From: Atherinomorus stipes
Taxonomy: Eukaryota > Chordata > Actinopteri > Atheriniformes > Atherinidae
Direction of reading: 5' to 3'
Assembly: GCA_023101725.1 (NCBI GenBank)
Contig: JALJCO010003968.1
Coordinates: 2,170,001 to 2,234,000 of the forward strand
Length of the DNA: 64,000 nucleotides
The notes beneath the pieces are model-generated. The model saw only the letters and a list, made by a program, of their open reading frames with translations, was not told the DNA's origin and ran no database searches. The position numbers were made by a program, and so were the translations under genes. The first letter of the stretch is position 1. Each line of letters opens with the position of its first letter. Shown here piece after piece: positions 24,540 through 36,916 of the stretch.

Positions 24540-27000
24540 GGACTGGCTGAAATGTAGTTGCACATAAAACAGCATATTTCTGAAATATTTCTTTGGAAAC
24601 TCTGCAAGTAGACATCAACGATACCTAAATCACAATGAAGATTTTAAAATTAAAGAAAAGTCATATTAAAAATATAAAACACATCTTGTCGTCAGTCTGA
24701 CAACAGATCAAGTCTTACTTTCTCTTTATTGACTGGTCTCCTCCAGTTAAATTGGTAACAATGTTTGTAAAGAATAAAAACAGGACTGTAAAACACTAGA
24801 CATGATTATACATGTGATACTGTAAGTTTATCCTCATTTATCCTGCCTTGTTTACTCAGATGTGCATTTTAAGAATTTTCCACATTAAAATCACTCATGT
24901 CACCTAAATTACTGAATTGCATTTACATTGTTGATAAAGAACCAGTTGAACATTTGAAAAGTGTTTGCTTTCTTCCCAGGAGAGGTTGGGTTTTATGCTA
25001 CTGAATCCAATTACAACACTGCTGGGACAGAAATCTGTAAATATTCTGACAATTCCATAGATAGGTGAGTACATTAGAGCACTTAGGGCCAGTTAGGTGA
25101 GACGTATCTCTCCACCTAACCCTATTTTGATGTTTATCTATCAGGAAGTTATATATCCATTGCTGCCTCTTGGCCAGAACTCTCTTGGATAAGAGGTTTT
25201 TGATCACAATGGGACTTTCTTGGTTAAGTAAAGGTTAAATAAAAAAGAAAACACTGACTCTTACTGTACTGTGTGACCACTCTCCCACACAACACACAGC
25301 GTGTGGTAGACCTGACGTGTGTTCATGGAAAACAGACCTACTCAGAAAAATAGTGCCAGAAGTGCTGTTTAGATTATAGTATTTCACTCTTAATGCACTA
25401 TGATATGTATGCTGTCATTAAGTAACTGTTTTAGCTTAATAATCTGTTCCTCTGTCAACTTATGTTGATCTAATATAACTTTAAATCTTGAACAAACTGA
25501 GTCATTAGGTCTTAAATAGGTCACCAGTACAAATAAAGTTTAGATAAATAAAAATAGATTAAAATGCTAAACATTACTGTACAGTAGATTTGTAGTTTAT
25601 AATATCTGGTTATTTACTGTTTCTTCTTGAACTGATGCTGATTTGACTTGTTCATTTGATATGTTTGACCAATAGGTTAAGAAAACTGCGTCATTATTCC
25701 AGATTATGCCATCCCCATAAACAAATAAACATCTACACAATTTGGTGACATCTGAGTGAGTCAGTTCGTAAAGTTGTTTGTGTTCCATCTTTGTGGAAGT
25801 TGAGCTTCTCTTTCACCCCTCTTTTCTTTCTGTGCTAAACCTATTGATCTATAGCAGTAACTCATCAGTACAAAGTGGGCTGTGAGTCATGACAGCAGAG
25901 CCCCTCAGTCAATGCTTGTTTGGTTAATCTGTAACCAGAGAAGAAGAACTGCTGCTGACCAAATGGGTTTAAGTACAGAACAGAGGAGCCAGGACTTCAC
26001 TCTGAACGTCACTCAGCAGTTGCAGATACACAAGGTAAGAGCAAATTATGGCTTTATCTCTGATAGTGCATTTCTGGAGTCGTTATTAGTAGAACAAAAT
26101 CATTAGCTTTGTCTAAACCAAATAACTCAGCGTTTTATAAACTGAACTTGTAAACGTTTATTTTGAGGGTTTTGTACCTAGCAAGAATACAAACTGCTGG
26201 TTGTTTCTGCCACTACATTACAAACCAGATCATACACACATTTCAAAATTCAAGAGATTGACAGAGGTCATCAATGATAATGAAGCAAGGATTGTTTTGG
26301 CACATGTGCTTTGGTTCTGTTTAAGAACATTTGGGAACTGGTTTTATCAATTACGAATCAAGGCCATGCCCTATGGTGCATGTCCAAATAAAGGAAAAGC
26401 TGTTGTTTGCACACAGCCTCCAAGAGTCCATCAGTCCACATATCTCCAAGTTCAAATCAAGTCAAAGTCGTGTTTTTGCTGTTTATAATTTTATTTTAAT
26501 TTGCAGATACATAAATGTGTAAATATAATGTTAAAGATAACACTGAGGTAAAATAGTCTGAAATTTCCTATTGAACTAAACAATTGATCTACACACATAT
26601 TTCAAATTTCATGCAAATCCTGAATGTTCTATGTGAACTGAATTAAATTCATTCTTGCTTTACTTGTTGTAATTGCAGAGTTATCATAACATGATTATCT
26701 AAATGCTTTTAACCACACTGTCTCGGGTCTGAAGCTTTCATAATGGGATCTAGATAAAAAAAAACATCCATATTAAACAGCCATTTAGATGTCATCAGTC
26801 CTCAAGTACACAAACTTATATAATCTTTGCAACTTCTGTTTCAGGGTTAATACTTGCTTGCATTCACTGACCAGCAGGAGAGAAAACACACAAAGAAAAA
26901 AATCAATCAGTGACCGACGTGCAGCTCTACGATCGATGCTCCTGTCAGAGACCCCAAACCAGATTTAGCCAGATTTGTGACGAAAGCTGAGGTTATATTC
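24540..27000. other. Intergenic between divergent DMBT1-like gene and agt
   Basis: No complete gene or repeat is recognisable. A possible non-coding first exon of agt ends at a donor, CACAAG|gtaaga, at 26034. Promoter elements for both head-to-head genes should lie in this interval, but none can be named with confidence. Confidence 0.4.
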
Positions 27001-27077
27001 CTGTAAAGTTCATAGAAAATATCTGTGTCCCCCCCATCCACTAAAAGGAATTTTCTTAACACCAAAGCATAGGTAAA

Positions 27078-29506
27078 ATGCAGACTCTACAGTCTCCTCT
27101 TCTAGTCCTCCTGCTGTGCTGCTGCCTCTCAGGAAGCCAAGCCAACCGGGTCTATGTTCACCCCTTCTACCTTTTTGCTGGTGAGAACATCAGCTGTGAG
27201 ACCCTGCAGGATCAGACTGTGAAGCCTCTGGAGACACATCCTGTAACTCCACTTGATAATGAAGTCTTGACACCAGACAGCAGGGATGCATCAAAACTGG
27301 ATGCTCAGAGGCAGAACTCCACAGAGAGAAAAGCCGTTCTGGCTAAACTGATGAACTTTTTGGGCCTGAGGATTTATGATGCTCTCAGCAGGAAGAACAG
27401 CAGCAACACCCTCCTCTCTCCAATCAACACTTATGGGTCACTTGCCACCCTCTATCTGGGAGCCTCCAAGAAGACAGCAAACTCTTTCCAGGTGCCTGCT
27501 CTTTATTTGCTATTACAATATATAGTTTCTCTTTTCCCCTCCTTTCTCCAGATTCTTAATCTGTACTTTCTTCCAGCTTCTTCTCGGCCTGAATCGTGAC
27601 ACAGACAGAGAAGACTGCGTGTCCTTTGTGGACGGACACAAGGTTCTCAGTACCTTGCAAGGCATTTACTCCCTGGTGGATGATGGGCCTCAAGATGAAA
27701 TCACTACACAGGTCTGGGCCTTTGCTCGTAAGGATGCTCAACTCTCTGAGGACTTTATTCAAGGCACACAGGACTTCTCGGACACATCGTTCATCCGAAG
27801 TGTGGACTTCTCCAAACCTCAGGAAGCAGAAACCCTTGTAAACACCTTTGTGGAGAAAACTTCAAACGGGAAGGTGAAGGATGTCTTCAAAGATCTGAAC
27901 CCAAGCAGTGACCTTCTGTTCATGTCGTCCTTCATCTTCCAAGGTCCGTCTGTTTTGGCTTTTGCAACTTTTAATCTCAGACATACAAATGTATGCATTC
28001 TCAGACCACATTCTCAACATCTCACAATATTACTGTATATCAAAGAGCTATTCGAGTACACAATCATTTAACTGAAAATTGGCCTAGAAGTTAACATAAC
28101 AATGTTAAACTTCACAAATAACATTGCCATGGGTCCCACTACTTACTGAACACTCCCCAGTAACTTTGCTCCTCGGTCATTTGTGTTTAGGAAACTGGAT
28201 GACAGCCTTCCAACCTGAGAGCACTTCCATGCAGGAGTTTCAAGTGGATGCAACAACAACAGTAATGAGTCCTTTTATGACCAACACAGGGCTTTACCAC
28301 TACCTAAATGATAAGGTAAATCTAAATTCAAGAGACCTTTGGGCTTATTTGTGTATTTGCTGCATTAATGCAATGATAAGCATTTTAAATGGAGAGGGTT
28401 TGATTAATCTCTGATACACTTGTTTTGTTCATTTGAAGGTGAGGAGGTGCACTGTTGTGAAGCTCTCTCTGAGTAAACGGTCCCACATGTTGCTGGTCTT
28501 GCCCCATGAAGGCGTCAGTCTCCGTGACATTGAGTCAAAACTGCTCACTGACATCATGTCTACCTGGCGCCAAAACCTCCAAGAAGGGTTGGTATTATGT
28601 CCCTATTTCATGTTGACAGACTGCAAGTCCTAGGAGTCTGTCTTACATCATCCTTTTAAACTCAGAGGCTGTCTTCCTTTGTACTCTTTTATTTGCTTCA
28701 GGCTAATAGATCAAAGTTACTGTACATCAGCTAGTCATAAAATCAATGTATAGAAAATACAGTCCTGTTTTAACTTTAGAAATGCACAATATTATCGGCC
28801 TGGTATCAGTATTGGCCAATATGGGCCAAATACCAACAGGAGCTGTTTGGAAATGAACCTGAGGAACCTTTTTTCGTTTGTTTTGCTGCAGCAGCAGCAT
28901 TTTTCTAATTTTGCACAAGGAATGAATATTATATCCTTTTCAACTTTAATATCGATTCGGTATCAGTTATTGGCCAAATGAGTAGTAAAATATCAGCCTA
29001 TCGGGTATCTCCCAAAAATCCAATATTGTGCATCCCTATTTAACATCATTTTATGATTAAAAAATATTAATCTCTCTTTTTAGTCTGTTGGAGCTGTCAC
29101 TGCCCAAGTTCTCCATGTCAACTGTGACTGACCTGCGGGATTTGCTGGCAAACATGAATCCAGTTCTCGAGACGGAGCTGTTGGGCTCCCAGGCTGAGTT
29201 CAGTCAGCTCAGCAACATCAAGCCTTTCACTGTCAATAAGGTTAATCAGATGGGCATTCAGTTTGTTATAATATAAAACACACTCACTGAATATTTGTGT
29301 CATCAAATATTTTTTTGATCTCCTTTCAGGCCATCAACAAGGTGCTGTTTGAGATGTCGTCGGAGGGAGCAGAACCTCAGGACAAGAAACAAGTAGAAGG
29401 CATCCCTCTGAAGCTATCATTCAACAGACCATTCTTCTTCTCTGTTGTTGAAGGATATTATAACTCCATCCTTATTCTGGGAAAGATCACCAATCCTACT
29501 CTCTAA
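27078..29506 (+). CDS. agt: Angiotensinogen (non-inhibitory serpin, precursor of angiotensins)
   Basis: Secreted precursor cleaved by renin to angiotensin I. Six coding exons (27078-27491, 27577-27943, 28191-28315, 28439-28587, 29084-29240, 29330-29506) close in phase to 462 residues (human 485). Residues 1-22 are a signal peptide ending SGSQA. The mature N-terminus is NRVYVHPFYL (23-32), giving angiotensin II NRVYVHPF with the fish-type Asn1 and Val5. Cys40 (mature 18) and Cys152 (in EDCVSFVDGHKVL) match the pair forming the redox-sensitive disulfide in human AGT. The serpin body ends with FNRPFFFSV...GKITNP. The reactive-loop region (EPQDKKQVEG) lacks an inhibitory hinge, as expected. AATAAA at 29908. 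Tail-to-tail with cog2. Confidence 0.97.
27144..27173 (+). other. agt: Angiotensin I-encoding segment
   Basis: Codes for NRVYVHPFYL directly after the predicted signal-peptide cleavage site. The first eight residues are angiotensin II. Position 9 is Tyr (His in human) and the renin scissile bond would be Leu10-Phe11. Confidence 0.93.
28777..29039. mobile_element. hAT-like MITE in agt intron 4
   Basis: Ends read TAGAAATGCACAATATT and, inverted, AATAGGGATGCACAATATTGG, so they are terminal inverted repeats sharing ATGCACAATATT. The interior repeats CGGTATCAGT/TTGGCCAAT-type motifs seen in fish hAT MITEs. It has no coding capacity. It sits within the 0.5-kb intron between agt coding exons 4 and 5. 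Confidence 0.75.
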
Positions 29507-29907
29507 TGGTGCATTGAACATAAACAAAAATGAAAGATGTCCAACATAGGAGACCCACTTCATTACACTCTATCACTTTGACTACAGCTCATATCTCTGC
29601 AGAGAACGAAGAATCTGACTATATTCAGTATCAAAGCTTTTATAATTATTGTCACAACTTAGCTGAACTCCTAACAAGCTGAGGCAGGAACGCATCTCAG
29701 TATTTATAGAAACATGTTGCTTTCAGCTGACATTTTTCAGTTGGCTGGTTAAAACTGTACTTTTTTCCTCAAGTTTATGGCAGGATTCTTTTCAGTATTT
29801 TTCAGTACAGTAGGAACAATAATCACGGTTGTCTACTTCATTGACAAACTTCTTGTATATTGTGTGTGAGAGTCTATTTTTGTTTTGTTGTAATTTGTGA
29901 ATGCTTA

Positions 29908-29913
29908 AATAAA
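29908..29913 (+). terminator. agt: agt polyadenylation signal
   Basis: Canonical AATAAA about 400 bp after the stop codon, giving a short 3' UTR. Confidence 0.7.
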
Positions 29914-30247
29914 GAGGATATTTCTCAATTTAAATTCAAATGCATCTTATTTCTTTTGGACTTTGAGGACAACACAATTGAACTGTTTCAAATTAGACTT
30001 TTATAGACTAACATGATAACTAAAGGTCAGCAAGCATGGCTGAAATGAAGGGAAATGCTGTGTTCCAGCTAATTTTCAATCATTGGTGCTAATGGAGTGA
30101 ACATTTGTGGAGGAAATGAACTTTTTTTTTTATGCTCATGGAAATCCCACATATTTACCACCCTGTTTCCAAAGTTTTATCTATCAAACTCAACTGTGTT
30201 CTGTAGAGGAAAATTAAGGTATGATGTCATACTTTTCATTCTTTTGA

Positions 30248-30289
30248 GTGCAATATATTAAGTCTGTACACAGACTTAATATATTGCAC
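30248..30289. repeat. 42-bp near-perfect palindrome
   Basis: GTGCAATATATTAAGTCTGT is followed by AC and then its exact reverse complement, giving two 20-bp arms around a two-base centre. It lies in intergenic AT-rich DNA downstream of agt. Confidence 0.95.
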
Positions 30290-31169
30290 ATATAGTACAC
30301 ATTTTGTATTCATTACATCTTTATATTAAGATAATGATTGACTGATTGATCTTATATTATTATTATATAATACACTGTTTTATATTATATTATGTTATAT
30401 TATACTATATTATATATAATGATATTACTTATATTATTATATCTTATATGTTATATGAACGTATATATGAACTCAGTAAAAAGAAACATAATTACCCATA
30501 GTACCTTTCTCAGCAAACTTTACCAGAATTAACATAAATGAATGTCTGCCCTGATAAATACATAAAAATGACATGATATAACTTAGTATTATTATTATTT
30601 TATGTGATTGGGACAGTGCATGTTAATGAACAGACATAAGAAATACATGAATGTAAACACGTCAGACTCTAGCCGAAAGCTAATTTCCATCTGCAGTCCC
30701 AGGGGCAGGGGTCACATCGGGAGATAAAAACACAAGCAATAAAATCACATAAAATACAGATAAAACCCTAAATATCAATCAGGGATGGAGAAATACAAAA
30801 TGATAAGATTAACATAAAGAGAAAAAAAAAGAAAAAAAAATCTAGATTAACTTTCATTAAAAAGCATCAATCAATATTAAGTATCAATACTTAATTTCAT
30901 GAAACTAGGTTGTTTGAGAATTTAGTCAAACAACCTACTCAACCCCAAACAATTTTTTGTTAATAGCTGCCTTTTTCAAGATCCTTGATTTACCTTTACC
31001 ATTGGTCTTTTTCCAGATTGTGTTGCCTAGTTTTACCATTTCTGTACATAGTCTATCTGCAAGGATTTAGTTGTAAAATTTTGTGAGCTAATGACAGATA
31101 AATCTTCCAGTTGAGTTCTCAAATTACTGCTAAGATATCGAGAGACATTTAGGTGTCCTCTTCCTGGTA

Positions 31170-31395
31170 AAGGGTAAATGGACTGTACTTATAAAGTGCT
31201 TTTCCAGTCATATGCTGACAACTCAAAGCTCTTGGCACTACATGTCAGTTTCACGCATACATTCATACCCCGGTCAGCACATTGGGAGGCAACGTGGGAT
31301 TTAGTGTTTGCCCAAGGACACTTCAGCACGTAGCCCGGAGAAGCCTGGAATCAATCCATTGACCCTCCAGTTGATAGAAGACTGCTCTTCCAAAT
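31170..31395. mobile_element. Fish interspersed repeat fragment
   Basis: The sequence starting ggtaaatggactgtactt and continuing through 'cttttccagtc', 'cactacatgtcagt', 'cattcata' and 'aaggacacttcagcac' resembles a very common teleost short interspersed repeat that often carries the 3' end of a LINE. It is recognised from memory of its consensus. Boundaries are approximate. Confidence 0.65.
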
Positions 31396-32277
31396 TATTT
31401 TGAAGACTTAGAGCTGATGAAATCTTACCACACAACTAAATTTTTTTCTTTAAATAAAATAAATGTTCATCTCAAAACAGTTGTGACATCACGTGAACAT
31501 GAAATGGACCACAGAATATGTAGTCTTACAAATTACCTATAGCTTTATCTTTCTTTTCTTTAATAGCATCTCTGGTTGTTGATAAATTAAATTTGTGACA
31601 GCATCCTTCATTCTGACCTACTATTAAAATATAAATTAATCTAGAAATGAAAGTATTTATATCTTCAAATCTGTCACAAGTTGCGTGATGGCTTAAATAT
31701 GGAAAATGTACTGTATATTACAACTTGCTAATCCTGAGCAAAAAAACACACTGAAGAACAAAGTTTCCAAAGTCCTTCAGTTTAATCCCAAGTAAATCAT
31801 ATTAAACAAGTCATTTTGTACAACTCTGATTTGAACATGTATATGTAAAACATAAATATCTATCTGAAATTAAGCAGCAGATATTATACTAATATTCTCC
31901 AGCTGACATTATCCCTTTATAAATGAGATGAGGTGACAGCTGTGAAACATGTGGGCCCAAAATATAATCAGTACATGTATAGAACAGTGCATATCACCAT
32001 GCAATAGTATCCAACACACCAGTACCATGCAGCCTCTTGTATCCATGCTGCCTACAGCACATTGTCAGTGCCACTGTCTGCTTCAAGTCAGCAGAATACG
32101 TGATGAATTTGTTAGTCTCAGTTCTTTTCTTTCTTCATAATCTCATGATCATCAACTGTGATCATACTATCACTTCTGCCTCGACTGGGCCAAGTGTTCT
32201 TTTCTCCAAGTCTCCAGATAATATGAAGAAAAGTGCAGCATGTTTGACGGGTTTTCAGTCACCATGGAGTCAACTTT

Positions 32278-35200
32278 TCACTGGTTCTGTTCAGCAAGTT
32301 CTCGAGCCTCTTTCACAAGCTCCATCAGGGTGGAGAACATGGAAATGTCATTCGGCTGAAGACCCATTTTCTGGATCTGAAACACACAACAGCAGAAAAT
32401 GATGACAAGATGTTTGCACTTCAGTAATTCTTGCTATTTACATATATATATGGTAATAAAAACGACTTGCTCATTAAGACATTTATTTGTACATAAACAC
32501 TTGCCTGTTCTCCCAAGTATTCCACATCCAGAGCAAGCTGAAGACGAATTTTGCCGTCGTCTGTAAGTCCACCATTTGTTCCCGCTGTGGTAGTTGCGGA
32601 AGCACCCTTTCTGGCTTGCTTTAAACGCTTCAAACTTTCTTCCATCTTTCTGACTGAGTTCAGCACTTCCGAGATGGTTTCATAGTACCTAAGAAAAAGA
32701 TGGAAAACAGAAGTGAGAAATTAGAGCTGGACAGATTTAAAGACACACAACATAACTTTTAGACCTTAAAAATATGCGTTTCTGGCTCGCTTTGATGGCA
32801 CACCAACATTTATCATGTGCATTTTCAAGCCGTCACTGCCCAGAGGCGTCCCGACGCTCAGAAACTGCACTATGTAAGTTTTGTATCCAGGACGGGGTCG
32901 TGACGTTGGCGCCGACTACTGGCTGCGCACCGCGTCACTTACTAGCAAACGGATATGAACCCGATATGAACACAGCAGGCGCTTTGAACGTGCATCATGT
33001 CAGATTCAGCAAAGAAATGCCAAGAAACATTACCGGAATAAGGGAGGAAAAGAAAGAGAGGAAGGGACGGAACAAGAGTCAAGATAAGACTGTCTTTTAC
33101 TGGCTGGAGTGAGCTCACAGTACGGATACAATGCAAGATGGATGCTAGTTTAGCCGTCAATAGGGGGCGCGTCACTGAGAAAACTACTTAACGTTCCTTT
33201 GTGGGTCTTAAACTTTCACTGAGAAATACCAAGGAATTCTTCTGTCATCAAGCATCTGACTCTGGACACAAAATGCATTTTGACTTAATTATTGACAGTG
33301 TATCTGGAACTATTTATGCCCATGTGTGTGTATTTTAAACTTACTTCTGGGTGCATTCAGACAGTGCAACTCTCAGCCATTCTTGCGCTGTGTGGGGGGT
33401 GACCAGCCCCGAGGAGTCAGTCAACAGCTGATGCAACGGCCGTAACGCGTTATCCATGTATGCTGATGCACGCACTGGTAGATCCTTCACAGAGACAAAG
33501 TCAAATGTTTAAGAAAGAAATATTATTAACCCTTTACATCTGCTTTTGCTAGGTTTTTTTTTCCTCTCATTGCTTTTTTGTGTTCAGATCAGCTCCTGAT
33601 CAAACACATGAAAAATGCTGGCACTATAAAGATATTATTGGAAAGGTAGAAAATCGAGGGACTCAAAGTAATACACTTTGAGTTGGAGCCACAACCATCA
33701 TTATATCATTATAGAGGTAATGTGATTAATCAATTAATTGATTAACTTTTTTTCCTATTCATTGAAGCAACAGACTACTTAGGAAATTGATAACATGCTG
33801 ACGTCAGATATACAAGAATCAATAACAGGCGATAAGTGAAAGCAGATATGAAAGGGATGATTGTTTAGTAAGCTCACATAACAGCGGTGTAAAAACCATA
33901 GTAATAGTGCAAAACTGGACCAGCTGTGCACTATGAAGAAAAAACTTTCCTTTAGACATCTTTACCGTCTCACTGAAGGTTTGATTTACTCTTAATATCT
34001 GCTCCTCCCGTTTTTCATCTTTTCATTTTGTGTGTGTTGGTTTACTGTATAAAGGAAAGGCCAATGTTGCACCACGAAGGCTGTCATCTCATTCTTTGTG
34101 CATCTGTGTATAGCTCTCGTGTCTGACACTGCCTATCTCTTGGCCAGTAATGTATTCAAACTGTTTAAAAAGAAACAAATAAAAAGAAAATATATATATT
34201 TTCAGGTGTAAAACCAGCCTCTGTATCAGAAGCAAGGCATCACTCATAACAGTGTTAGCGTGCTGTCGCTGTTCACTCTGCAATGATAAATCACAACAGC
34301 AAAGGGTTTGCCAACATTGAAACAGATGAAGCTGCTCAGTAAGAAAACACAACGTCATGAAAGAAAGTAAAATGCTGAGCAACAGTGCAGTGAGGCAGCG
34401 ATACCAGTAACCATTAGTGGTTTTCTTTTTTGTGGGGTGGTGGTGGGGGTTCTTAGAAACTCTCTTAATGACTCAGATTTGTTTCATACGTGGCAATGTT
34501 TATGCTGAAACAATCTTTGGGTTATTATGACTTTGCATGTTAGATGCCAAAAAATAATAATGCACTCAGCACAAACTACATTTATCAAATGCATCTATAC
34601 TCACCCATCATTTAACATGTAACCAGCTACTATACTTAAAATGTGAAAGTCTGACCTTTAATAAAAGCATTTCATCTAAACATAACAATTTGATCCCCCA
34701 TGTTGTTGTCTAAATCAAATAAATGTTGCTCATAGACACAAGAGTTTATTAGATGATGAAATAGAGGAGAAACTCATCCACTCACCTTATTAGTGCGGCG
34801 GTAGAGTCGTGGAACCTCAGAGGCACTTTTCAAGAAACGGCAGCAGCGTTCAGTCAGATGCTGCCTCATCCTGGTGTTCAGGGAGGGAATGCTGCTCGAC
34901 AGACAAACCTTTGAGTCTGCAAGAGCATCTGGCATAGATACACAAAATACGAGTGAATTTATAGAGAGAAAGCAGAAAACAATGAGTAAAAGGACTGTAT
35001 TATTTTGTGAAGTTATATTAAAATTTCATTAGGATGTTTACATTCCTTAAATTCCAATGAATAGCATTTATAACTACATGACAGCACACCTCTAAAGAAA
35101 TAGCTACAGCAGAGGCTGCACAGTTGATTTTTTTTTTTTTTTCAATGTAGAAAATATGCAGAATAAGATTAACAACACACTGCAGTTGGGGAAAGCTAAA

Positions 35201-36875
35201 CTCGTTACTGTATGGGCAGTTTGGGCAACTTACCTTCCACAGCAGCAAAGTTTTTAAAGCCAATGGCATCTAACCGCTGCCTGACCACCTCTGTCAACTC
35301 TGGGATCTAAGAGAAATACAACTTCTTGTTAAAGAAACAGCAAAGAGGAAACTAGAAAGCTAAACTCAATCAGTCAGGGACATGGATGAAAAATGATGTT
35401 TACTCCATAAACTTGAAATTGGTTGATAGCTAGAGATGGACAAGTGGAAAATTGTAAGTGTATCAGGGAGTATCTCGGTGATTACGCAAATGAGCTGAAG
35501 CCACAGCTGTAAATATGTGTATGCAGATTGGGTGTGTGAACCTGCTCCTGCAGCTTCTGGATGTCTGCTGCGATGTAAACCAGCTGTTTGGTAGACAGAG
35601 AGGCTGGGCTTCCACTCTCGCTGCCACCTTCATCCAGTGATGTTCGGCTGGACGTGGAGGAGGCTGAGCTCGGGAGAGGCCTGACCGGCTCCTTGGGCAC
35701 ATCAGGGGTCGGAGTCTTTGTCAAAACCTGATGTGAAAACCAATCAAAATAAAGAACAGGATCAAGCAATAGCAACTTGCAAGTCACTGGACTGAGCTAA
35801 ACAGGATCAGCCCGGCAACAGTTGGTGAATATTGGATAAGATTGCTGACTCAGTGCATCACCACACCTATACTGATATACTGTAACTTTATCTGCTTGTT
35901 TCTTTCATTTTTAGCTTTAGCTTACCTCGTCAAGAAACTTGGCGTATCGTGAGTACAGCTGCAGTGTCAGCTTCCAGAAGCGATGGGCCAGAGGTGACAG
36001 ATACACCTTGTCTGACCAACACCTCACTAAACAGGACCACAACACCTCAGATACTTGCAGGTGGTATGCACTGCCAGCTGGAAGTAAACAAGCACAAAGC
36101 CATCATGTAGAAAAAGTTGTTGGTAAACATCGATACATGTGATTGAGGATAAATTTCTACCTGGTGCAGCTTCTAATCCATCACTTATAGCGTTTTCCAG
36201 GCGCCCAGCTATTTCCTTGTAGCTAAAAAACAAGAAGCATGTAAACAGGGGATAGGACAATGTGTTATCAGCGTGCTTCTTACATCAGCTCCAATACAAA
36301 CACGATTGACAACATGCACTGGAAATTTTCCATTGCCCAAAAAACCTGAACTGCAGGGGTTTGTGATGTCAAATGGGGATGCAAGACCTAATCTTTCCTT
36401 TCATGTGCAATGGTGAATCTGCATGTTGTGTACTTTACAGTGTGTGTGTGTCGTGGGGGTTGACAAACACCAGACAACTTTTGTACTTTTCACACAGATC
36501 AATGGCCTTTCTGTTAAGGTCTTGCAACATATTTATGAACTATGTCTAGTAATAAGCTTACACAAATCCACAATTTACATTTTGCTTGGAGTCATCACCC
36601 TGTTTGAAACTTGCAGCCATAAGCAATTTCCCAGATTCCCGTAAAATTGTGCTTTGTTCAAGTTTTGAGTTCCTGCCAACTTGTCTTTATCTACTGAAAT
36701 GCTGACAGGCTGCTATTTTAATCTAAAATTCTCTCTTGAACCCTGAAAGCAGAGCCTGTCGATTCTACAAAACACATGCTGTGCAGAAAACTGCAGTTAC
36801 ACTAACATCTGACTACATTCATTAAACACTGACTAAAATATTTCCATGAATTGCCTCCTGTTCAATGATGCTGTA

Positions 36876-36916
<41 letters not shown>

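Larger units (their letters stand above)
29914..32277. other. agt-cog2 intergenic region
   Basis: This is AT-rich DNA between two convergent genes. Apart from the palindrome at 30248-30289, the interspersed repeat at 31170-31395 and a TAT-rich stretch near 30350-30430, nothing is recognised. Confidence 0.5.
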
